5,627 nt of DNA from Lachnospiraceae bacterium (GTDB taxonomy: Bacteria; Bacillota; Clostridia; Lachnospirales; Lachnospiraceae): assembly GCA_003520105.1 (NCBI GenBank), contig DOVL01000120.1, positions 1-5,627 on the forward strand. Reading direction: 5' to 3'. The notes beneath the pieces are model-generated. The model was given only the letters and a program-made list of their open reading frames with translations, ran no database searches and had not been told where the DNA came from. This document shows positions 1-4,743 of the stretch, one piece after another. The translations under genes were made by a program, and so were the position numbers. Every line of letters begins with the position of its first letter. The stretch's first letter is position 1.

Positions 1-7
1 CGGCGCA

Positions 8-40
8 TCTTCAGCACAATCTTTGTGCGGTATTGCCTTA
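8..40. repeat. Palindromic intergenic element, copy 1 (possible mobile-element end)
   Basis: A short hairpin is formed by GCACAA (14-19) and TTGTGC (23-28) around a 3-base loop. The reverse complement of 21-40 matches 4641-4660 at 18 of 20 positions, so the same element occurs in inverted orientation at the far side of the CotH gene. It lies outside coding sequence and directly upstream of the protease gene. A dispersed palindromic element, or the terminal inverted repeat of a small transposable element whose body lies left of the window, would both explain it. The shared sequence is seen directly; the mobile-element reading is inference. Confidence 0.5.
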
Positions 41-79
41 AGTGTACATAGCTGCAGACTATAGGGAGGAAATACAGGT

Positions 80-973
80 ATGTCAGGCTTAAAAAAATAT
101 CTGCTTTTTACATTTATTGTTACATGGGTAATAGAAATCATTGTTTCACAAAATGATCTGAGTACTGCTGCCGGAAGGATGAGTATGAGTCACGCAATGT
201 CAATTAGTATGCTTATACCGGCTTTTGGTGCTCTTTTTGCGAGGGCGAATATAAAGGATATGGGCTGGCTGCCTGATTTGGGGAAGAGCTGGAAGCCTAT
301 GCTGTTCGCATGGCTTATGCCGACTGTATTTCAGATAGCCGGTGCGGCATTTTATTATTTTGTATTTCCTGAGGACTTTGATTTTACAGGGGAGTCACTT
401 AAGAACTTTTCGTCCTATGCTTATGAAGAATTTGAAAAGAGCGGTGATTCCTTTGCATGGTATATTGCAAAGGATATATTCTACTCAGTGACTTCATTCT
501 ATACCTGCCTTGGAATGATCTATGGACTTGGTGAAGAGGTAGGCTGGAGAGGCTTTATGTATCCCGAGCTGAAAAAGCGATTCGGCAGGACTAAGGGAGT
601 TCTTCTGGGAGGAGTTATACATGGCGTGTGGCATTTTCCGCTTATGATACTTGTAGGATATGAGTATGGCAGGGAATACATAGGTGCGCCTCTGCTTGGA
701 CCGATCGTGTTCTGTGTGTTTACTGTATCAACCGGAGTCATCTCGAATAAGCTTTATGAAATATCGGGCAGTATATGGCTTCCTGCGATAATGCACGGTG
801 CCACGAATGCGACCTTCAATCCGTACCTTATGTACAATGGAGAGCACCATGATCGCTCAATTTTCGGTCCCGTTGATATAGGGCTGATATCCGTAATACC
901 AATGGCATTTTTTGCTGCGGGAATACTTTATTTTGAAAACCGGCGTGAGGAGATGCAGTATACAGATATCTGA
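80..973 (+). CDS. CPBP family intramembrane metalloprotease (Abi/Rce1-like)
   Basis: This 297-residue protein is very probably an integral membrane protease of the CPBP (CAAX protease and bacteriocin-processing, PF02517) family. All three family motifs are present: EExxxR as E152, E153 and R157 (EEVGWR); a second motif H181-G-V-W-H185; and H239-x3-N243 (HGATN). In Rce1-type enzymes the Glu and His residues of these motifs form the metal/catalytic site within the membrane. Hydrophobic segments fall near residues 7-23, 40-56, 72-96, 130-150, 170-195, 203-222 and 265-285, so it is a multi-pass protein. The start is supported by AGGGAGG at 63-69, ten bases before the ATG. Family members are linked to prenyl-protein processing, bacteriocin self-immunity or release of anti-sigma factors; which applies here cannot be read from the sequence. 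An ECF sigma gene follows 50 bases downstream on the same strand, so co-transcription is plausible. No promoter is clear in the 79 bases upstream. Confidence 0.9.
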   Translation: MSGLKKYLLFTFIVTWVIEIIVSQNDLSTAAGRMSMSHAMSISMLIPAFGALFARANIKDMGWLPDLGKSWKPMLFAWLMPTVFQIAGAAFYYFVFPEDFDFTGESLKNFSSYAYEEFEKSGDSFAWYIAKDIFYSVTSFYTCLGMIYGLGEEVGWRGFMYPELKKRFGRTKGVLLGGVIHGVWHFPLMILVGYEYGREYIGAPLLGPIVFCVFTVSTGVISNKLYEISGSIWLPAIMHGATNATFNPYLMYNGEHHDRSIFGPVDIGLISVIPMAFFAAGILYFENRREEMQYTDI

Positions 974-984
974 TGTTATGATCC

Positions 985-1000
985 GCTTTTTACAAAAAGC
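985..1000 (+). other. Small hairpin between protease and sigma genes
   Basis: GCTTTT (985-990) and AAAAGC (995-1000) can pair around a 4-base TACA loop. No T-run follows, so it is not a convincing terminator and does not argue against read-through from the protease gene into the sigma gene. It could slightly attenuate transcription or stabilise an mRNA end; nothing more can be said. Confidence 0.3.
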
Positions 1001-1023
1001 TCCCGCTGAAAGGAGGGGGGACA

Positions 1024-1575
1024 ATGGATAATGGTCTGAACAGCTACAACCGTTTTTTATCGGGAGAAAAAGATGCTATCGATGAGATAATAAAAGAATA
1101 CAAAGATGGACTTGTGTATTATCTCTTTGGCATAACGAGAGATATCCAGCTTGCTGAGGAATGTGCGATCGATGCATTTGTAAAGCTTTATACAGATAAG
1201 CCCCGCTTCAACGGGAGTGTAAGGTTCAAGACCTGGATATATACCATTGGTAGAAACAGAGCTTATGATGCCATGCGGAGGCTGTCAAAGCTGAAGACCA
1301 GAGATATAGAAGAGGCTTACTGTATCAAAGACTGCAATGATATGGAGAAGAAGATAGATATGGACGAAATGCGGGCAAGTCTTCGCAGGATAATATCAAG
1401 GCTGAAGTCCGAATACAGTCAGGCACTATGTCTTGTTTTCTTTGAGGATTTCACAAACGATGAAGCAGCACATATCATGGGAAAGACCGGCAAGCAGATC
1501 AGGGATCTGCTGTACAGGGCGAAAAAGGTGATGAAAAAGGAACTGCCGGAAGAGTGGAAAGCTTTGTACCTGTAA
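1024..1575 (+). CDS. ECF-type RNA polymerase sigma factor (sigma-70 family)
   Basis: This 183-residue protein has the length and two-domain plan of extracytoplasmic function sigma factors. Sigma region 2 spans about residues 9-88, with the core-binding and -10-recognition part in FKTWIYTIGRNRAYDAMRR (68-86). A charged linker (about 89-117) follows, then sigma region 4 at about 118-173, where FTNDEAAHIMGKTGKQIRDLLYRAKK (143-168) carries the helix-turn-helix that reads the -35 element. Region 3 is absent, as in all ECF factors. The start is set by the purine-rich Shine-Dalgarno AGGAGGGGGG (1011-1020) just before the ATG. It would direct RNA polymerase to a small regulon and be held inactive by a partner until signalled. 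No intact anti-sigma gene follows; only a short reading frame and a terminator do. The preceding CPBP membrane protease is a possible signalling partner by position only. The group of ECF factor and its target promoters cannot be named from sequence alone. Confidence 0.9.
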   Translation: MDNGLNSYNRFLSGEKDAIDEIIKEYKDGLVYYLFGITRDIQLAEECAIDAFVKLYTDKPRFNGSVRFKTWIYTIGRNRAYDAMRRLSKLKTRDIEEAYCIKDCNDMEKKIDMDEMRASLRRIISRLKSEYSQALCLVFFEDFTNDEAAHIMGKTGKQIRDLLYRAKKVMKKELPEEWKALYL

Positions 1576-1587
1576 CGGAGGAGAGGC

Positions 1588-1626
1588 ATTACTGATCCTG
1601 AGAGAAAATTTTTTGAATTTCAATGA
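1588..1626 (+). pseudogene. Possible stump of a lost gene after the sigma factor (12 codons, ATT in start position)
   Basis: A good ribosome binding site, GGAGGAG (1577-1583), begins one base after the sigma stop codon. At the expected spacing lies ATT (1588-1590) instead of ATG, followed by an open frame reading ITDPERKFFEFQ and a TGA at 1624-1626. The peptide is polar and gene-like at its start but ends after 12 codons, 16 bases before a strong terminator. ECF sigma genes are commonly followed by an anti-sigma or related membrane gene in this position, so it may be the remnant of such a gene, reduced by deletion. It could also be a chance frame, or a translated leaderless remnant using the rare ATT start. 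Nothing allows a function to be assigned. Confidence 0.3.
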
Positions 1627-1641
1627 CCAAAAATCAAACTT

Positions 1642-1670
1642 TAAAGGCGGCATATCCGCCTTTATTTTTT
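1642..1670 (+). terminator. Intrinsic terminator of the protease/sigma unit
   Basis: AAAGGCGG (1643-1650) pairs perfectly with CCGCCTTT (1656-1663) around the loop CATAT, and T1642-A1664 extends the stem. A T-rich run follows directly on the plus strand (1665-1670, continuing into 1671). The GC-rich stem followed by T-run is the textbook rho-independent pattern, and the position after the sigma gene fits. Confidence 0.9.
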
Positions 1671-1783
1671 TATCCATTAAGTTTATAGGAAAGGTTTATC
1701 CGCAGTATTTCGTGATATCGTTTTTGCAGTTATGACAGCATAATTGAATTATCCGGACAAAACGCCGCAATAAATGGTGGGTT

Positions 1784-1812
1784 TTTAAGATAATTTTAAG
1801 ACTAATTTAAGA
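1784..1812 (+). promoter_or_regulatory. Three TTTAAGA direct repeats at 11-bp period: likely OmpR/PhoB-type regulator site
   Basis: The heptamer TTTAAGA occurs exactly at 1784-1790, 1795-1801 and 1806-1812, so starts are 11 bp apart, about one helical turn. Each is separated by 4 AT-rich bases. Head-to-tail hexamer or heptamer repeats with 11-bp spacing are the known binding pattern of OmpR/PhoB-family response regulators, which place tandem winged-helix domains on one DNA face. A degraded fourth unit (TTAAT near 1817) may continue the series. The array ends about 23-25 bases before the best -10-like sequence, and no good -35 box is present, as expected for an activator-dependent promoter. 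The cognate regulator is not in the window. Confidence 0.65.
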
Positions 1813-1834
1813 ATCGTTAATTATCATGAAGACA

Positions 1835-1842
1835 TATATTAT
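1835..1842 (+). promoter_or_regulatory. Candidate -10 element for the CotH-dockerin gene
   Basis: TATATT (1835-1840) and the overlapping TATTAT (1837-1842) resemble the sigma-A -10 consensus TATAAT. At 16-18 bases upstream only TCGTTA-like sequence is found, so a consensus -35 is missing. A start near 1848 would leave a leader of about 30 bases. The AT-rich context makes chance matches easy. Confidence 0.35.
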
Positions 1843-1861
1843 GGAAGCTTCAACGCTATTT

Positions 1862-1868
1862 AAGGAGG
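1862..1868 (+). promoter_or_regulatory. Ribosome binding site that selects the ATG at 1878
   Basis: AAGGAGG is a near-perfect anti-16S match. Three in-frame ATGs follow, at 1869, 1872 and 1878. The first directly abuts the site and the second is only 3 bases away, both too close for initiation. The third is 9 bases away, a workable spacing, and it gives a clean signal peptide starting MKLK. Confidence 0.7.
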
Positions 1869-1877
1869 ATGATGAAA

Positions 1878-4643
1878 ATGAAACTCAAACCAATTCTTGC
1901 CGGTCTGATGTCAGCCTGTATGATAGGAACTGCTGCAGCGATATCGACAACAGCTTCAGCGGCTTCCGGAGACTTTGTATACGGTGATGCAAATTGTGAC
2001 GGCAGCGTTAAGATGTCAGATGCAGTGCTCATAATGCAGTCGCTGTCAAATGCCTCAAGATTCGGTACAGAGGGAACTGATCCTACACACATTACCGAAG
2101 AGGGCGAAGACCGTGCTGATGTAGCGGATCGTGGAAATGGTATCACAGCAATGGATGCACTGTCTATCCAGCGTTATCTGCTTGGCATGATAACAGAACT
2201 GCCAGAATCAGTATCCCCCGGTCATAGCACTACTACCACTACAACTGTTACAACAACCACATCACAGACCACTTCAACGACTACAACAGAACCCGTCATA
2301 ACAGTTCCCAAGGAAGATGTTGATACGAAGATACATCTTAATGGGTATTCGATCTCTGTAGACGGAAAATATGCTTCTGTAGACGGAACAAAGGTAACGA
2401 TATCTCACTCCGGAACCTACACTATCGACGGAACTCTCAATGATGGCCAGATCTATGTTGAGATACCTGATGATAAGGCTGATCCCGATACAGTAAAGCT
2501 GGTACTCAGCGGGGCAAACATAACCGGAAAGAGTGCTCCGGCAATACTTGTGAAGAATGCAGACAAGACCTCGGTAACAGTTTCAGACGGAACTGAGAAT
2601 ACTATTTCTGATTCCGAGAATGCATATCCCGGAGAACAGGCAGAGATTGCAGTTATCGAAGCCAAGGACGATATAACCTTCAAGGGCGATAAGGAAGGCA
2701 CAGGAGTTCTTACGATAAATGCAAATATCCAGCCGGCAGTATCCTGCAATAATGATATCAAGATCACCGGAGGAAATATCAGGATAAATGCCACAAACAA
2801 GACTGACGGAAATGGTGCAGTGAAGGGCAAGACATCAGTAACAGTCAAGGGCGGCAAGCTTGAGATAATTGCTGAGGGAGACGGACTGAAGTCCTCAAAG
2901 GGCAATGTTGATATTGAAGGCGGAGAGATCGTGATAAGGAGCAGCAAAGACGCTATACAGGCTGAAACTGCTCTGAATATATCCGGCGGAGATATTGCAG
3001 CATTTGGTGACAGAGGACTTACTTGTGCAGGTGCTATAAATATCACAGGAGGAGAACTTGTTGCGACTGCGTATGATAATCAGTGTGAGAATCTCACATC
3101 AGCTGCTCAGCCCACAATGCTGCTTGACTTTACAAAGGAATGGTCAAAGAACAATCCTGTAACGATTACGGATCTTTCAAACAGTACTGTCATTGAGAAG
3201 AATCCTATGAGAAAGTATAAGTTTGCAGTTGTTTCTTCTCCTGAATTTACCGGCAGTGAATACAAGGTATTCGCAGGCGGAATAAAGATGAAGCACAGTA
3301 CAGGCAGCACATTCAAGGGCGGCTCACCGGCTTCCTACAAGGATGTCAATAATGATCTTGATAATGCTGAGGAGCTCTACAGTACGCTTTTCGACCAGAG
3401 TCTTGTCCACAATGTTGATATAAAGATATCAGAAAGCGAATGGAAAAATATCTTGTCTTCAGCCCAGAAAGAGGAGTGGCATGCCTGTGATGTAGTCATC
3501 GACGGAGAGGAATTAAAGAACGTCGGTATAAGAACAAAGGGCAACAGCTCACTTATGATGGTTCAGAACGGCAAATACAGCTTCCGCTTCAAGCTTGATA
3601 AGTACGATAAGTACACAAACTATCACGGACTTACTGAATTCTGTGTAAACAATATGTACTCAGACAATTCCTGCATGAGAGATATTCTCTGCTATAATGC
3701 AATGTATGCAATAAACGGAGTAGCACCGCTCTCAGCACATACCGATCTGTATTTGAACGGCGATCTTTACAGCTTCTATATGATAGCAGAGCAGCCGGGA
3801 ACAACTCTTGCAGAGCGCTATGCCATAGATGATGATTCTGATCTGTACAAGGCTACAGAGAGAAGCGGACAGGGCGGCGGACTCTTCGGCGGAGACGGAG
3901 ACAGCTATAGTACATTCACTCAGAAGATGCCTGTAGATAATCTTGATCTCAAGTTCGGCAACGATGAACAGCTCCAGCATCTTGAAGAGCTTAAAACTGC
4001 CATAAATCAGGTAAGCACATCAAATTATAAGTTCATTGAGGAAAAAATGGACGTTCCCAGCTTCCTGAAGGGATTTGCAGTAAACTCAGTAATGTGCAAT
4101 TACGACAGCTATAACGGTTCTCTCGCACACAATTATTACCTTATGTACACAGGCGGCAAGCACTATTTTGTAGGCTGGGACTACAATCTCTGCCTTGGAC
4201 ATTTCAGTGACGGCGCAAGTGCAGTAAACTCTGATGTTAAGACAAGTCTCTATCAGGCAACTGTTGATAACAGACCTTTTGCAAAGCTTCTCCAGATACC
4301 TGAATACTATAATATGTATGTAGGATATGTAAGAGAAATAATGAATTATTACAGTGATACAGAAAAATACGTTGCAAATTATGCAGATATGATACGCAGT
4401 CACGTTATCCAGGATCCTATTAGCGGATTAACAGTCGATAGTTTCAACCAGAGCGTATCTAAGAGTGCATCCGGACTTCAGGTCGGAAATAATAACGGCT
4501 GGGGCGGATTCGGAGGTTTCGGAGGCTTTGGCGGCTTCGGTGGCTTCGGCGGAGGCGGAGGTTTCTTCGGCAGCGGAAATGTTTCTGTCGTAGACTTCCT
4601 TATCAAGCGCTTTGAGATCATAAACGGAGCGATCGGCTACTAA
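1878..4643 (+). CDS. Secreted dockerin / Cthe_2159-like carbohydrate-binding / CotH kinase protein
   Basis: This protein has about 921 residues, numbered from the ATG at 1878; the frame opens at 1869, but spacing to AAGGAGG favours 1878. Residues 1-28 form a Sec signal peptide (MKLK start, hydrophobic core, cleavage near ASA-A). A type I dockerin spans about 36-110: loop 1 has D37, N39, D41 and D48 (GDANCDG), and the second repeat (about 79-103) has D81, D84 and D93. A Thr-rich linker (118-137) follows. Residues about 148-475 repeat GG-x-I/L-x-I strands (ITGGNIRIN, VKGGKLEII, IEGGEIVIR, ISGGDIAAF, ITGGELVAT), matching the Cthe_2159 beta-helix family (PF14262), known to bind cellulose and pectic acids. 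Residues about 502-917 match CotH (PF08757), with VGIRTKGNSS (549-558), D743, HN (751-752) and GWDYN (766-770). Bacillus CotH is a secreted kinase of spore coat proteins; kinase activity here is inference. A Gly-Phe tract (874-900) precedes the C-terminal helix. The dockerin should tether it to a scaffoldin cohesin. The 11-bp repeats upstream suggest two-component control. Confidence 0.88.
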   Translation: MKLKPILAGLMSACMIGTAAAISTTASAASGDFVYGDANCDGSVKMSDAVLIMQSLSNASRFGTEGTDPTHITEEGEDRADVADRGNGITAMDALSIQRYLLGMITELPESVSPGHSTTTTTTVTTTTSQTTSTTTTEPVITVPKEDVDTKIHLNGYSISVDGKYASVDGTKVTISHSGTYTIDGTLNDGQIYVEIPDDKADPDTVKLVLSGANITGKSAPAILVKNADKTSVTVSDGTENTISDSENAYPGEQAEIAVIEAKDDITFKGDKEGTGVLTINANIQPAVSCNNDIKITGGNIRINATNKTDGNGAVKGKTSVTVKGGKLEIIAEGDGLKSSKGNVDIEGGEIVIRSSKDAIQAETALNISGGDIAAFGDRGLTCAGAINITGGELVATAYDNQCENLTSAAQPTMLLDFTKEWSKNNPVTITDLSNSTVIEKNPMRKYKFAVVSSPEFTGSEYKVFAGGIKMKHSTGSTFKGGSPASYKDVNNDLDNAEELYSTLFDQSLVHNVDIKISESEWKNILSSAQKEEWHACDVVIDGEELKNVGIRTKGNSSLMMVQNGKYSFRFKLDKYDKYTNYHGLTEFCVNNMYSDNSCMRDILCYNAMYAINGVAPLSAHTDLYLNGDLYSFYMIAEQPGTTLAERYAIDDDSDLYKATERSGQGGGLFGGDGDSYSTFTQKMPVDNLDLKFGNDEQLQHLEELKTAINQVSTSNYKFIEEKMDVPSFLKGFAVNSVMCNYDSYNGSLAHNYYLMYTGGKHYFVGWDYNLCLGHFSDGASAVNSDVKTSLYQATVDNRPFAKLLQIPEYYNMYVGYVREIMNYYSDTEKYVANYADMIRSHVIQDPISGLTVDSFNQSVSKSASGLQVGNNNGWGGFGGFGGFGGFGGFGGGGGFFGSGNVSVVDFLIKRFEIINGAIGY
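4497..4577 (+). repeat. Degenerate 9-bp tandem repeat coding for Phe-Gly-Gly
   Basis: Within the CotH gene, Phe-Gly-Gly is repeated five times (Phe at residues 878, 881, 884, 887 and 890), followed by GGGFFGSG. The codons vary (GGA/GGC/GGT, TTC/TTT) between units, so the amino acid pattern is kept more strictly than the DNA. The tract lies between the main CotH fold and its predicted C-terminal helix (about 901-921) and is probably a flexible or self-associating low-complexity loop. Confidence 0.8.
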
Positions 4644-4679
4644 GGCAGTATCGCACAAAGCAAACTTTGCGTTATTGAT
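4641..4679. repeat. Palindromic intergenic element, copy 2 (overlaps CotH stop codon)
   Basis: The first 20 bases (4641-4660) match the reverse complement of 21-40 at 18 positions. The element is an imperfect palindrome: CAAAG (4656-4660) pairs with CTTTG (4665-4669) around CAAA, and outer arms CAGTATCGC and GCGTTATTG pair imperfectly with a 2-base bulge. It begins at the TAA stop of the CotH gene, so it supplies or has been placed at the end of the reading frame. It looks like a dispersed REP/MITE-type element. Confidence 0.5.
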
Positions 4680-4687
4680 CTAAATAA

Positions 4688-4724
4688 AAAAATACTGCAC
4701 TGCTTTAAGCGGTGCAGTATTTTT
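4688..4724. terminator. Bidirectional terminator between the convergent dockerin genes
   Basis: AAAATACTGCAC and flanking A (4688-4700) pair perfectly with 4712-4724 over 13 bp, and the inner TGCT/AGCG bases can continue the stem to a 3-base loop. The arm reads A-rich on one side and T-rich on the other, so both strands give a hairpin followed by U residues. It sits 45 bases after the CotH stop and 19 bases after the esterase stop on the opposite strand, and would end both transcripts. Confidence 0.9.
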
Positions 4725-4743
4725 ATGAATAAAACAACTTATA

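Noticed and set aside
33..63. TTGCCT and ACTATA as a promoter for the protease gene
   Set aside because: The spacer is 19 bases, both boxes are weak, and the -10 candidate would overlap the ribosome binding site, leaving no room for a transcription start.
1623..1687. Short ATG frame (21 codons) overlapping the TGA of the 12-codon frame
   Set aside because: It reads straight through the stem and T-run of the terminator and lacks its own ribosome binding site.
1716..1744. CATAAT (1739-1744) as a second upstream promoter
   Set aside because: No -35-like hexamer at acceptable spacing; TTGCAG at 1724 is only 9 bases away.
1878..1925. Lipoprotein signal (Cys14 after Met-Ser-Ala) in the CotH protein
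   Set aside because: Met at -3 is a poor lipobox residue and the hydrophobic core continues past the Cys to a good ASA-A type I cleavage site.
2453..3046. Minus-strand open frame of 197 codons
   Set aside because: It is antisense to the beta-helix repeats of the CotH-dockerin protein. Its Ser/Pro/Ile-rich composition is the expected mirror of the GG-x-I repeats.
4428..4658. Minus-strand frame rich in Ala, Glu and Ser
   Set aside because: It is the antisense image of the Phe-Gly-Gly tract and runs over the CotH stop. No independent support.
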